Positions 1 to 8,499 of a DNA stretch of 64,000 nt are shown here, one piece after another. This DNA is from an uncultured Psychroflexus sp. (lineage in GTDB: Bacteria; Bacteroidota; Bacteroidia; Flavobacteriales; Flavobacteriaceae). The stretch lies in contig CAJXVZ010000001.1 in the NCBI GenBank assembly GCA_913062845.1, positions 62,001 through 126,000 on the forward strand. The letters run 5' to 3'. The notes beneath the pieces were generated by a model, which searched no databases, was not told where the DNA came from, and was given only the letters and a program-made list of their open reading frames with translations. How positions within the stretch are numbered: position 1 is the stretch's first letter; every line of letters starts with the position of its first letter. Made by a program: the position numbers and the translations under genes.

Positions 1-1
1 A

Positions 2-415
2 AATATTGACCGTATCATAGAAGTTAAACCGGAAGTTGTTTCCCATAATATGGAAACCGTAAGACGTTTAACTCGTGAAGTAAGGATACAAGCCAAATAC
101 GACAGAAGTCTTGATGTTTTAGAATATCTGAAAAAACAGGGCATCAACAGGACTAAATCTGGTATTATGTTAGGTCTTGGTGAAAAAGAAGATGAAGTTA
201 TTCAAACGCTTAAAGATTTACGTTCAGTTGATGTTGATGTCGTGACTATCGGTCAATACTTACAACCTAGTAAACAACATTTGCCTGTTAAGCAATTCAT
301 TACCCCTGATCAATTCAAGAAGTACGAAACTATCGGTAAAGAATTAGGATTCAGGCACGTTGAAAGTAGCGCATTGGTAAGATCTTCATATAAAGCACAG
401 AAGCATATCAATTAA
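2..415 (+). CDS. lipA: Lipoyl synthase, C-terminal part (5' end outside window)
   Basis: Radical-SAM enzyme that inserts two sulfurs into protein-bound octanoyl groups to make lipoyl cofactor for 2-oxoacid dehydrogenases and the glycine cleavage system. Only the last 137 codons are present, open from base 2. Visible are the SHNMETV and KYDRSLDVL segments typical of the second half of the barrel, a GLGE motif, and the C-terminal RSSY motif whose first serine is known in LipA structures to bind the auxiliary 4Fe-4S cluster. The CxxxCxxC SAM-cluster motif must lie upstream of the window. The match to the family is near-continuous, so identification is secure despite truncation by the window edge. 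Confidence 0.95.
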   Translation, partial: NIDRIIEVKPEVVSHNMETVRRLTREVRIQAKYDRSLDVLEYLKKQGINRTKSGIMLGLGEKEDEVIQTLKDLRSVDVDVVTIGQYLQPSKQHLPVKQFITPDQFKKYETIGKELGFRHVESSALVRSSYKAQKHIN

Positions 416-439
416 AATTAATGTATAAAGCATTCAATC

Positions 440-784
440 ATGAGAGATGAGGATTTTAAAATAAGTACAAAAATTGTTTGGTTTCTGGTTATTGGAAATA
501 CCTTGTTAACCATTATTGGCGCACTTGCAAAAATCTATGATTGGAATTACGCAGAATTCTTTCTGACAATTGGTTTAATGACTTATTTTACGACTTGGGT
601 CATCATATTGAATGATATCGTAAAAAGAAAAATCTACAACAAAACTTTTTGGGTTATCAGTATGATCATTACACCAAGTATTGCATCGGTTTTTTATATG
701 ATACAAAGAAAAAGGCTGATACGTTTGGGTAATAAATTTAACCCGGATTATGCATTTGAAAGTTTTCAAACGCATAACGAATAA
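440..784 (+). CDS. Small multi-pass membrane protein, function unknown
   Basis: A 114-residue protein with three likely membrane helices (about residues 11-31, 40-58 and 68-88), followed by a basic stretch (QRKRLIRLG) and a polar tail. It begins 24 bp after the lipA stop on the same strand and could be cotranscribed. The third helix plus basic end faintly resembles phospholipase D N-terminal-type membrane segments, but I do not recognise a family. A weak hairpin with a T run follows. It is supported as a gene by its length, coherent hydrophobicity pattern and position between two clear genes. Confidence 0.7.
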   Translation: MRDEDFKISTKIVWFLVIGNTLLTIIGALAKIYDWNYAEFFLTIGLMTYFTTWVIILNDIVKRKIYNKTFWVISMIITPSIASVFYMIQRKRLIRLGNKFNPDYAFESFQTHNE

Positions 785-817
785 GAAAACTTTTCCAATA
801 AGTCGATTTTATCAAAT

Positions 818-835
818 CACCTTAATGGTGTTTTT
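818..835 (+). terminator. Weak intrinsic terminator candidate
   Basis: CACC/GGTG hairpin with a 5-base loop followed by five Ts, 33 bp after the stop of the small membrane protein gene. The stem is only 4 bp, so this is tentative. The rest of the gap up to the next gene holds only short palindromic scraps such as GGGTTAACCC. Confidence 0.3.
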
Positions 836-925
836 CTATCTCGGGGTTAACCCTTACTAATGCTTTAATTCGGCTCATTCTTCGCCTTTTAATGCATAAG
901 TCGGGTTTAACTAAGGCTCTAAGGC

Positions 926-2353
926 TTAGCTTTGATATACTTCCAGTCCAAGTGCTTTACCTTTATCCAACATAAATTTAATGGCTGCCTCTTTATCATT
1001 GGGAATTTCACCTTCCAGAATAGCTTCTTTGATAGCGGATTTGATGATACCGATCTCTTTTGAAGGCTCTATATTAAAGACCTTCATGATATCTTCACCG
1101 GAAACAGGAGGCTGAAAGTTTCTGATGTGGTCACGTTCTTCAACGTCTTTAATTTTTTGACGGACTTTCTGAAAATTATTGTAGTACTTTTCATACCGCT
1201 TTGGATTTTTGGTCGTGATGTCTGCCTCGCATAGGGTCATCAGGTCTTCAATATCATCACCGGCATCAAAAATGAGTCTTCTCACTGCAGAATCTGTAGC
1301 ATCTTCATCCACAACAGCAATGGGTCTGGAACTCATCAAAACCAGTTTTTGTACATACTTCATTTTATCGTTCAAAGGCATTTTAAGTCTTTTGAACAAT
1401 TTGTAAACCATCTTTGAACCCTTAAATTCGTGACCATGGAAGGTCCATCCGAGATTTTTATCGAATCTTTTTGTTGGGGCTTTACCAATATCGTGCAATA
1501 GTGCCGCCCATCGTAACCACAAATTTTCTGTATGCTGAGAAATATTATCAACAACTTCGAGCGTGTGCCAAAAATTCTCTTTATGGCGTTGACCATCAAC
1601 ATCATCGACACCACGTAAGGCTACCAATTCAGGCAGAAACATCTTCAGCAAATTACTTTTAAGCAATAAACCTAAACCATTTGAAGGTTTTGGCGTAAGC
1701 ATGATTTTATTGAATTCATCGATTATGCGTTCAGGTGATACAATCTTCAACCTTTTAGCTTGTTGCTGAACAGCTTTAAAGGTCTTTTCTTCTATCCAGA
1801 AACCCAGTTGAGCTGAAAATCTCACAGCGCGCATCATTCTCAATGGATCATCTGAGAATGTGATTTCAGGTTCTAAGGGAGTTTTAATGATCTTCGCTTC
1901 TAAATCTTTTATACCATCAAAAGGATCTAAAAGCTTACCAAAATTTTCAGCATTTAGTTGCAATGCCAGTGCATTTATGGTAAAATCTCTTCTGTTTTGA
2001 TCGTCTTCCAGGCTTCCGGGAGAAACACTTGGATTTCTGCTATCTTTTGAATAGGATTCTTTTCTAGCGCCTACAAATTCAATATCGATCCCTTTATAAT
2101 GGAGCATGGCTGTTCCAAAACGCTTAAAAATCTTGATCCGTTTTTTGGAAATACCCAGTTCTTTCGCGACATTTTCAGCCAACAAGATGCCATTACCAAC
2201 ACACACAATGTCTATATCTTTATTTTTTTGCCTTTCAAGAAAATAGTCACGAACAAAACCACCTATAACATAGGTATCCAGTTCGAGTTTGTCGGCTACA
2301 ACTGAAATTGATTTAAAAACAGGATGCGCTATGGCTTCTTTATATGTTGGCAT
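926..2353 (-). CDS. cca: CCA tRNA nucleotidyltransferase with HD domain
   Basis: Adds or repairs the 3' CCA end of tRNAs in the cytoplasm. The 475-residue protein has the class II nucleotidyltransferase signature: GGFVRD at residues 31-36, the metal-binding DxD in KDIDIV at 45-50, and RRDFTINAL at 121-129. A poly(A)-polymerase-type RNA/ATP-binding middle follows, then a C-terminal HD phosphohydrolase domain (H263, HD at 287-288 in LLHDIGK). Bacteroidota usually carry one such HD-containing enzyme of about 470 residues, so the length fits. It is a single-gene unit with its own promoter at about 2425-2453. Family assignment is strong; whether it adds the whole CCA or only A cannot be told from sequence alone. 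Confidence 0.92.
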   Translation of the reverse strand: MPTYKEAIAHPVFKSISVVADKLELDTYVIGGFVRDYFLERQKNKDIDIVCVGNGILLAENVAKELGISKKRIKIFKRFGTAMLHYKGIDIEFVGARKESYSKDSRNPSVSPGSLEDDQNRRDFTINALALQLNAENFGKLLDPFDGIKDLEAKIIKTPLEPEITFSDDPLRMMRAVRFSAQLGFWIEEKTFKAVQQQAKRLKIVSPERIIDEFNKIMLTPKPSNGLGLLLKSNLLKMFLPELVALRGVDDVDGQRHKENFWHTLEVVDNISQHTENLWLRWAALLHDIGKAPTKRFDKNLGWTFHGHEFKGSKMVYKLFKRLKMPLNDKMKYVQKLVLMSSRPIAVVDEDATDSAVRRLIFDAGDDIEDLMTLCEADITTKNPKRYEKYYNNFQKVRQKIKDVEERDHIRNFQPPVSGEDIMKVFNIEPSKEIGIIKSAIKEAILEGEIPNDKEAAIKFMLDKGKALGLEVYQS

Positions 2354-2424
2354 GAATATCTTATTACTAATAATTAACCATCAGTGAAACATTGTATAAA
2401 ATTGACGACTTCAATTTTTCTTTG

Positions 2425-2453
2425 CAAATTTACAATATTGTGAAGGCACTCAA
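2425..2453 (-). promoter_or_regulatory. Bacteroidota sigma-A-type promoter for cca
   Basis: On the minus strand a TTG (-33 element, 2453-2451) is separated by 18 bases from TAAATTTG (-7 element, 2432-2425), matching the Bacteroidota consensus TTG-N17-23-TAnnTTTG. The implied start is near 2418, giving a leader of about 65 bases before the ATG at 2353. Confidence 0.55.
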
Positions 2454-2524
2454 AACAGACTTGTAACTCTTTTGGGGTTATTGACTTTAAATATAAGTTT
2501 TGAGTTTAAAGAAATTATTTAATG

Positions 2525-3418
2525 TTATAAATCTAAATAGTCGAATACCTTATCTGCAAACTTAAGGTTGATCTCTCTGCATTCTTCAAGAACGCCATTG
2601 TAAACCTGTGTTTTTTTCAGGTGATCTTCAAAATCATCAAACGTGGCGATGGGCACTTTATATTTAAAATCTAAGAATTTTGATGTTGCAGGAATAGCCA
2701 CAACCCTTTTACCCATTAAAATTCCCCAGTACATAGCATGATAACTATTTGTGACCAATGTTCTTGAAGCACCTATAAAACCTATCATCTCTTCCAGGTT
2801 AGTAGTATTTGATGAAAATGGATAATGACTGAATTTGTCAATAAAGGTCTTGTCTTTAAAGGACTTTGTATTAAATAACAATCCAACTTCATGCTGTTCA
2901 TCATAGGTTTTATCAAAAACCGGATGTAGGCAACTTACACAAGGCACCCACTCAAAAGGCATGCTAAAATCTCTGGTTCCAACTAAACCAAATTTTGATA
3001 AATCATTCCAGTATGTCTTATTTTGTTTATAATCATCAAGGTTAATTTCATTGTGTCCGGCTCCCCATACAACTACTTTCTTCCCTTTTTCAGCCAGCTT
3101 TTGAAATAGCTGCATTTGCCATTTAAAGGTTTTAATATTCAGTAGACCACCGCCACCAATAATTAGCTGTTTTTCAACAACTTGCTTTTCAAATCGCCGC
3201 GTTACTGATTTTTTCATGGACCTGAAACCAAAAATACTGTGCTTTTTCCCCCTAAGCCTATCGAAGTATAGATGTGGACCACAGTAGTAATCTCCTACAT
3301 TTTTTGGTCCTGTACAATGTATGTTGACGACATCATTATTTTGAATGTCTTTACTAAGAATTTTATTGAAAACTTTTTGCTTTCTTTTTTTGCTGGTCTT
3401 TAGATGATAGTCAAACAT
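2525..3418 (-). CDS. Polysaccharide pyruvyl transferase family protein
   Basis: A 297-residue protein of the polysaccharide pyruvyltransferase family (CsaB/ExoV-like), which typically transfers pyruvate from PEP to sugars of surface glycans. Near residues 37-50 it has the opening NVGDYYCGP motif, and near 105-112 the glycine-rich IIGGGGLL segment. Later come VVWGAGHNE and a C-terminal Rossmann-like half with an NSYHAMYWG segment, equivalent to the family's S-x-RHHxxxx region. It is the last gene of a three-gene operon with two glycosyltransferases (1-bp gap upstream). Some family members may use other donors, so the exact reaction is inferred. Confidence 0.8.
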   Translation of the reverse strand: MFDYHLKTSKKRKQKVFNKILSKDIQNNDVVNIHCTGPKNVGDYYCGPHLYFDRLRGKKHSIFGFRSMKKSVTRRFEKQVVEKQLIIGGGGLLNIKTFKWQMQLFQKLAEKGKKVVVWGAGHNEINLDDYKQNKTYWNDLSKFGLVGTRDFSMPFEWVPCVSCLHPVFDKTYDEQHEVGLLFNTKSFKDKTFIDKFSHYPFSSNTTNLEEMIGFIGASRTLVTNSYHAMYWGILMGKRVVAIPATSKFLDFKYKVPIATFDDFEDHLKKTQVYNGVLEECREINLKFADKVFDYLDL

Positions 3419-3419
3419 A

Positions 3420-4214
3420 TTATAAATATTGGTCTACGCCTTTTTCGGCATATTTTATTTTCTCTTCTTCGGCCTGTTTTTCAATGGCTAAGTTGATGTC
3501 CAGATGCGATTTTGACTGTTCCTTATGGTATATATGATAAGCCAGTCCAGCGTGTTTTAGCCGTTTGCCTTTAACACCAATATTATGCAATCGTTGTACC
3601 ATTTCAGAATCATCTATGCCCCAGCCAACAAGCTCTTCATTAAATCCATTAATCCTGATAAAATCTTCACGCCAAAAAGACATGTTACAACCCCTCAATT
3701 TTCTGGAACGTTCTTCTACCGGTTTAATAAACGAGCTAAAAAGCGGAAAATGGATGGTTCTGCCACGCTTTTTTATCCCTTTTGAAAAGAAATTAAACTT
3801 AATTTGTTCATTTTTAAATAAATCGGCTAGATGTGGTTTCTGAATATTTACTCTTGAACCATAAAGATAATACCCCTTTTCTGCAAAACGTAAATGATCT
3901 CTAACAAAATGTTTATGCATGATGATGTCACCGTCTATTTCGATGATGTAGTCATAGTTTGCCATTGCAATGGCTTTATTCATGATTTTGGGTTTTTGAT
4001 TACCCTCATCCTCATGCCAAATATGAATAAGCGGTACAGGAAAGATATGTTTGTAGCGGTCAATAACGGCTTTGGTCTCCTGAGTAGAACCATCATCTGC
4101 AATGATAACCTCATCGGGCAGACGACTTTGATGCATTACACTTTTAAGAAGTAAATTTAGCGCTTCAGGCCAGTTGTAAGTTGGTGCAACAAGTGTACAT
4201 TTTACAGCTTTCAT
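3420..4214 (-). CDS. Family 2 glycosyltransferase
   Basis: GT-A fold glycosyltransferase of 264 residues that should transfer a sugar from a nucleotide donor to a growing surface polysaccharide or LPS. The N-terminus has the GT2 pattern VAPTYNWPEAL, then IIADDGSTQ, then the DxD metal site in EIDGDII. The C-terminal half carries RGCNMSFWRED and GWGIDDSEM, the galactosyltransferase C-terminal (GT7-C-like) motif that contributes the catalytic acid. It overlaps the upstream gene by 4 bp and the downstream pyruvyltransferase begins 1 bp after it, so the three are translationally coupled. Donor and acceptor cannot be assigned. Confidence 0.88.
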   Translation of the reverse strand: MKAVKCTLVAPTYNWPEALNLLLKSVMHQSRLPDEVIIADDGSTQETKAVIDRYKHIFPVPLIHIWHEDEGNQKPKIMNKAIAMANYDYIIEIDGDIIMHKHFVRDHLRFAEKGYYLYGSRVNIQKPHLADLFKNEQIKFNFFSKGIKKRGRTIHFPLFSSFIKPVEERSRKLRGCNMSFWREDFIRINGFNEELVGWGIDDSEMVQRLHNIGVKGKRLKHAGLAYHIYHKEQSKSHLDINLAIEKQAEEEKIKYAEKGVDQYL

Positions 4215-5068
4215 TTAGATTTTAATTTATAGATCCCGATAGACTTCTTAAATGTTTTGCTAAAGATCACATACCTCACATACAATTTATTTTTAAAACT
4301 TAGCCAGCGCCATTTGTTCTGTGGAATCAAGGTATCAGATATTTCGTCTTTTAAACTTTCATTTACTATAAAATCCTGCGATACTTCAGACCAGCTTACA
4401 TTGCCATAACCGTCAAATTCATTGACTTTATTTTTGTTATGGATAATCGAAAGCCAAAGTCTTTTATCCTTAATTTTGATGACGCGGTCTTCTTTCTTCC
4501 ATAGATTATGATCTGTTTTCCAGATGGTCTGAAAGTCCTTTTTGGCTTCAATCAGACTTAAAAATGGGTTAAAGACATGCTCCTTCTTGCCCAGCATATA
4601 TTCCGGAGAAATCTGCATCGAGTAACCTTTCACTACATCAATGGCCATAAAGTCCTGTTGATTGAACTGCTTCTGAATTTCAGCAATAAAATCTCTGTGA
4701 ATACAATCGTCATTATCTAAACGGGATGAAATAATGAAATCTGCCGTTTGGGCATCATCTTCAATAAAACTGACAATAGAAGGATTAAAATCCGGCATGC
4801 CATCAATATAAAAATGCCTGATAAAATCATATCCACTTAACAGTTCATAAATTTTAGATTTAAATTTTGGATCAGTTGAAGTATCAAAATAAATCAGCCA
4901 GGTAAAATTCTTATTGGTTTGAGCTAAGACTCCGGGTAGGCAAAAATTTTGAAACAACTCCAACCGATGCGTCATCCATTCATCGGTTAGGAGCAATTCC
5001 TGATTTTTGGTCTTACTCCAATCGGGGTTTCTGAGATTGAAGCGGGTAATGAGGTAGTGTTTGAACAT
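4211..5068 (-). CDS. Putative rhamnosyltransferase-family protein
   Basis: A 285-residue protein matching the Pfam putative rhamnosyltransferase group (Rhamno_transf). It has the opening HYLITRFNLR, the WMTHRLELFQNFCLPGVLAQ segment, a WLIYFDTSTD strand, and SRLDNDDCIHRDF with a DxDD-like metal site. No signal peptide or membrane helix is seen, so it should act in the cytoplasm on nucleotide-sugar donors. It is the first gene of the surface-glycan operon running to 2525, with a TAATTTTG -7-like box 18 bp upstream of the ATG. The rhamnose specificity is only the family label, not a demonstrated property. Confidence 0.75.
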   Translation of the reverse strand: MFKHYLITRFNLRNPDWSKTKNQELLLTDEWMTHRLELFQNFCLPGVLAQTNKNFTWLIYFDTSTDPKFKSKIYELLSGYDFIRHFYIDGMPDFNPSIVSFIEDDAQTADFIISSRLDNDDCIHRDFIAEIQKQFNQQDFMAIDVVKGYSMQISPEYMLGKKEHVFNPFLSLIEAKKDFQTIWKTDHNLWKKEDRVIKIKDKRLWLSIIHNKNKVNEFDGYGNVSWSEVSQDFIVNESLKDEISDTLIPQNKWRWLSFKNKLYVRYVIFSKTFKKSIGIYKLKSK

Positions 5069-5085
5069 TCAAATAAATTGATTTT

Positions 5086-5093
5086 CAAAATTA
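5086..5093 (-). promoter_or_regulatory. Possible -7 box for the glycan operon
   Basis: TAATTTTG on the minus strand, matching TAnnTTTG, 18 bases upstream of the ATG at 5068. No clear TTG -33 element lies at the right distance, so support is partial. Confidence 0.3.
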
Positions 5094-5176
5094 CTAATTT
5101 TTAAGTATATCTAATTTCCTTATTATAAATGCTTTTTAAAAGAAAATCAAATTCAATTATTCACAAAGACTTACAG

Positions 5177-6103
5177 TTACAACCTCCGATTTTTACCGTA
5201 AATTTTAATGTAAATATTCCTGAAAAGCTGAACTAATGTAATATGTTCTTTCAACATGTAAGCAAAACCTATTGTAGTAAAGAACGTAAAACTACTGTAA
5301 ATCACAGCCATAAGCGCAATATCATTATCATTCAAAAGCTGAGTAGCAATAAAAACGGCCAGGGCACTGTTTTGCAAACCCATTTCAACAGCTATGGTAT
5401 AACTTCCACCGTGAGTGATTCCAACTATTCTGCCTATTCTGTAACCAATCAGAATACCTGACAGGTTTAGTAGAAAAGATGGCAATAATAAGTCCAGATG
5501 GCTTAGTAAGCGCTGCTTTACATCTACGTCACCAGAATCCCCTTTGGCCGCGAATACAAAAACGACGACCAATAATAAAGGTAAAATATATCTTAAAGGC
5601 TTTTGTAATCTGTAAGTGAAGTTAGGGTAATAATAGTTTATGGTCATACCAATGAAAGTTGGTATAATGACCGTAGTTAGAACTTCTTTAAGCGTATCTA
5701 CAAAAGAAAGAGAAATTTCTGCGCCTTCATCCATAAATATATTTAGTGCCAGTCCTAAGATCAAAGGAATGGTAAAAATGATCAAAAAACTGTTGAAAGA
5801 TGTCAGAGAAACAGAAAGTGCAATTCTACCCTTAAGTAAGTGTGTCACCAGATTTGAGGCTGTGCCTCCGGGACACGCGGCAACTAAAATCAGACCAACT
5901 TTAAATAATGGGTCGATTGGAAAAATAAAGGCAATCAAAAAAGCAATCAATGGAAGTAAAATCATCTGACAGGTCAGTCCTGTAATAATACCTTTTGGTC
6001 TCGTAAAAACACTTCTCAAAGCACCAAAAGGAATATTGAAACCAATGCCCAGCATGATAAGTGCAATTGATAAAGGTATTACTATGGATTCATCTGTATT
6101 CAT
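5177..6103 (-). CDS. Bile acid:sodium symporter family protein (BASS)
   Basis: Inner-membrane secondary transporter of the BASS/SBF family, 308 residues with about nine or ten hydrophobic helices. Characteristic segments include LGIGFNIPFGALR near the N-terminus, LILVAACPGGTASNLVTHLLKG (the proline-glycine broken helix in the Na+-binding core) and GLQNSALAVFIA (second broken helix). Bacterial members move organic anions with Na+, but the substrate here is unknown. It stands alone between the glycan operon and the copper operon terminator, on the minus strand. Confidence 0.9.
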   Translation of the reverse strand: MNTDESIVIPLSIALIMLGIGFNIPFGALRSVFTRPKGIITGLTCQMILLPLIAFLIAFIFPIDPLFKVGLILVAACPGGTASNLVTHLLKGRIALSVSLTSFNSFLIIFTIPLILGLALNIFMDEGAEISLSFVDTLKEVLTTVIIPTFIGMTINYYYPNFTYRLQKPLRYILPLLLVVVFVFAAKGDSGDVDVKQRLLSHLDLLLPSFLLNLSGILIGYRIGRIVGITHGGSYTIAVEMGLQNSALAVFIATQLLNDNDIALMAVIYSSFTFFTTIGFAYMLKEHITLVQLFRNIYIKIYGKNRRL

Positions 6104-6218
6104 TAATTATAAATTACTCCAATATTTAAGTTTTCAGTTAATTTCAGTTATTGCCTGTTAAAATACTTTATGAAATACGGCAATCATTCAAAATTATTAT
6201 GTGTTATAAAATTTGATG

Positions 6219-6265
6219 TAAAAATAAAATTACCTGACAAATAGAACTTTGATTTGTCAGGTAAT
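6219..6265 (-). terminator. Strong intrinsic terminator of the copper efflux operon
   Basis: A perfect 13-bp inverted repeat (6229-6241 pairing with 6253-6265, 11-base loop) is followed on the minus strand by a T-rich run at 6228-6219. It begins 20 bp beyond the stop of the HMA lipoprotein gene, the last gene of the operon. Confidence 0.85.
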
Positions 6266-6284
6266 CTAATCTTTTTACTAAAAA

Positions 6285-6749
6285 TTAGTGCATTTCATCG
6301 TCCTCACGTTCTTCATGCATCATCTCATCGGATTGATTCATCATCATGCCATGGTCATACCGGCAACATTCCGGTAAATTGTTGTAAGCTTCTTCATTGG
6401 CTTCTACTTGATCCGTATCATAGCCTGAAGCGGCTATCGCATTATGAATAGCCATCATATCGGTTTTGGACTCGTCAAATTTTACATCAATCTTTTTTTT
6501 ATCCTTATCCCAATTGGCCATTGCCACACCATCTACACTGTGAGCTGCTTTTTCTATGGTTTCTTTGCACATGCCGCAATTTCCACGTACACCAAAACTC
6601 GTTTCGGTCATAGCCATCTCTGTGGATGTTTCTTTGTCTTCTACTGAAACTTCTGTTGTGTCATTCTCCTCGTTCTGCTTAACGTCGTTTTTACAGCTTA
6701 CCAGTCCGATGGCAGCTATGATTGCTGCACTTAAAATTACTTTTTTCAT
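6285..6749 (-). CDS. Heavy-metal-associated (HMA) domain lipoprotein
   Basis: A 154-residue predicted lipoprotein with signal peptide and lipobox at Cys19 (GLVSC). An acidic Thr/Glu-rich linker follows. The HMA metal-binding domain (about residues 50-115) has its CxxC pair at C58 and C61 in GNCGMCKE. The tail holds ECCRYDHGMMMN and ends in a Met/His/Glu-rich stretch, a second likely Cu(I) or Ag(I) binding site. It is the promoter-distal gene of the efflux operon, 90 bp after the adaptor. Likely role: periplasmic metal chaperone or buffer handing copper to the RND pump, by analogy with CusF, to which it is not homologous. The periplasm-facing location is inferred from the lipobox. Confidence 0.82.
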   Translation of the reverse strand: MKKVILSAAIIAAIGLVSCKNDVKQNEENDTTEVSVEDKETSTEMAMTETSFGVRGNCGMCKETIEKAAHSVDGVAMANWDKDKKKIDVKFDESKTDMMAIHNAIAASGYDTDQVEANEEAYNNLPECCRYDHGMMMNQSDEMMHEEREDDEMH

Positions 6750-6839
6750 GGTTATTTAATTTATTGATTTAAAAGTTTAAAATTAGTATATTTTTTTATG
6801 TTCCGTTTTAAAAATCATCCTCTCAAATAAGGCTTTTTA

Positions 6840-8498
6840 TTATTCCCCGGGATAAATCACTTCACGAACTTCTCCGCATTTTAACATCGACGCCCCGAAA
6901 TAAGGATTACGAATGTTGCTGTCAAGGCTTAACCAATAGGCTCCTTCATTTGAATTTGCCATAGGGCAATATTGCACATAAAGCGTCGGTTCAATATTTA
7001 ATCCTTTTGTATAATCGATCATTTCTTCAGAGAGGTTAATAAAATTTTGCCTCAAATCCTCAATATTTTTTGATGTAATCATCGAATTCAAGGTTGGCTC
7101 TAAAGTACTTAATAATTGATTTTTATCTACTGAACTCTTTAGTATTTTCTGAAAGTCTTTCAGAATAGCTTTAGAGCCTTCAAAATCATCTTTGACCAAA
7201 GCGTTCTTTAATTCTAAATAGTACTTGAGCAATTTATTATCTATATCTGAATTTACCTGTTGTTCAGAGCTCTGATTTTTGTCAATGTTCATCATACTGC
7301 GTTTATCGGACAGCTGTGCTTCCGAATCAATACTGAAAGCGCCATGACTAACGATAACATCACCAAGGGAAATGCCGGATAAAATTTCAACATCATTTCC
7401 TTTATATTGTCCTGTTTTAACTTCTCTCAACTTATAATAAACCCCGCTTTCATCTTCAATCTCTTTATAGACAACAGAACGCACACCCGTCCATAATACA
7501 GCAGATCGGGGAATCATTACACTGCCTTTGTTTTGTTTTTGATCAGTATCATGTTGTAACTCTGCTGAAATAAAGACGCCTGGTTTTAGCTTTAGATTAT
7601 TATTATCAACAATCGCTCTTGCTTTTGCAGAACGGGTTTTTTGATCTAAAACCGGTGAAACAAAGTCAACTTTTGCAGAGACCGAAGAGCTATTCGGAAT
7701 ATTAATGTTGAGGATATCACCTTCAGAAACCAAATCCAATGCGCTTTGATACACATCAAAACTTGCCCAAAGTGTTGACAAGTCTGCTATCTGCATCAAT
7801 TGCTGATCGGTTTTGATGTTATCTCCCTGATTGACATTAAGCACGGAAACAACACCTGAAACCGGCGTTTTAAAGTTGAGTACACCATCTTGCATCGCCA
7901 ATATGTCATTGGTATTGAGATCCAGATTTCTTATCTTTTTGGTAACACTTTCCAATAAACCGGAGTTACCCTGATTTTTTGCAAGTATATATTCCTCTTT
8001 TAAAATCTGAAGATCCGGAGCATAGATTTGGGCTATAACCTGTCCTTTTCTTACTTGCTCACCAACATCGTTGATATACAGTCGCTCTATTCTGCCGTCA
8101 TAATTGGCAGATATACTTTCAACGCGGTCTTCATTTACCTTTAATTCACCTGAAAGATTAACATTGTTACTTTCTTTTTTTGCATTTCCGACTATGGTAG
8201 TTTCAATCCTGGCCAATGTACGTGCTGTTTTGCTCATTTTAATGGCCTCAGGATCGATCTCAGATCCCATTTGACTGGCCGGAATAAGGTCCATGCCACA
8301 AATCGGGCAATCCCCTGAGCTATCCTGTCTGATCTGCGGATGCATAGAACAGGTCCAAATCTTTTCCTCTTTTTGGCTTATACTGGTCCGAGCATGTTCA
8401 TGTGCAGACTTATCACCCGAAAAAATGAACGCTCCAAGTATTACACCTGTTACCAACAACAGCCCACCAATACCATATTGTTTTAGATTTTTATTCAT
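6840..8498 (-). CDS. CusB-like RND efflux periplasmic adaptor with heavy-metal-binding and DUF3347 domains
   Basis: Membrane-fusion subunit linking the RND pump to the TolC-type channel, 552 residues. An N-terminal membrane anchor (about 10-26) is followed by a heavy-metal-binding domain with C50, M52, H53, C64, C67 and M69 in the CSMHP and CPICGMDL motifs. Next come the barrel-sandwich and hairpin regions (IERLYINDVGEQVRKGQ; TPVSGVVSVLNVNQGD), a beta-barrel and the membrane-proximal domain. The last roughly 120 residues match DUF3347, ending in YCPMA and a conserved Cys. The adaptor starts 1 bp after the permease stop. Cys/Met-rich metal sites point to Cu/Ag. Confidence 0.92.
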   Translation of the reverse strand: MNKNLKQYGIGGLLLVTGVILGAFIFSGDKSAHEHARTSISQKEEKIWTCSMHPQIRQDSSGDCPICGMDLIPASQMGSEIDPEAIKMSKTARTLARIETTIVGNAKKESNNVNLSGELKVNEDRVESISANYDGRIERLYINDVGEQVRKGQVIAQIYAPDLQILKEEYILAKNQGNSGLLESVTKKIRNLDLNTNDILAMQDGVLNFKTPVSGVVSVLNVNQGDNIKTDQQLMQIADLSTLWASFDVYQSALDLVSEGDILNINIPNSSSVSAKVDFVSPVLDQKTRSAKARAIVDNNNLKLKPGVFISAELQHDTDQKQNKGSVMIPRSAVLWTGVRSVVYKEIEDESGVYYKLREVKTGQYKGNDVEILSGISLGDVIVSHGAFSIDSEAQLSDKRSMMNIDKNQSSEQQVNSDIDNKLLKYYLELKNALVKDDFEGSKAILKDFQKILKSSVDKNQLLSTLEPTLNSMITSKNIEDLRQNFINLSEEMIDYTKGLNIEPTLYVQYCPMANSNEGAYWLSLDSNIRNPYFGASMLKCGEVREVIYPGE

Positions 8499-8499
8499 T

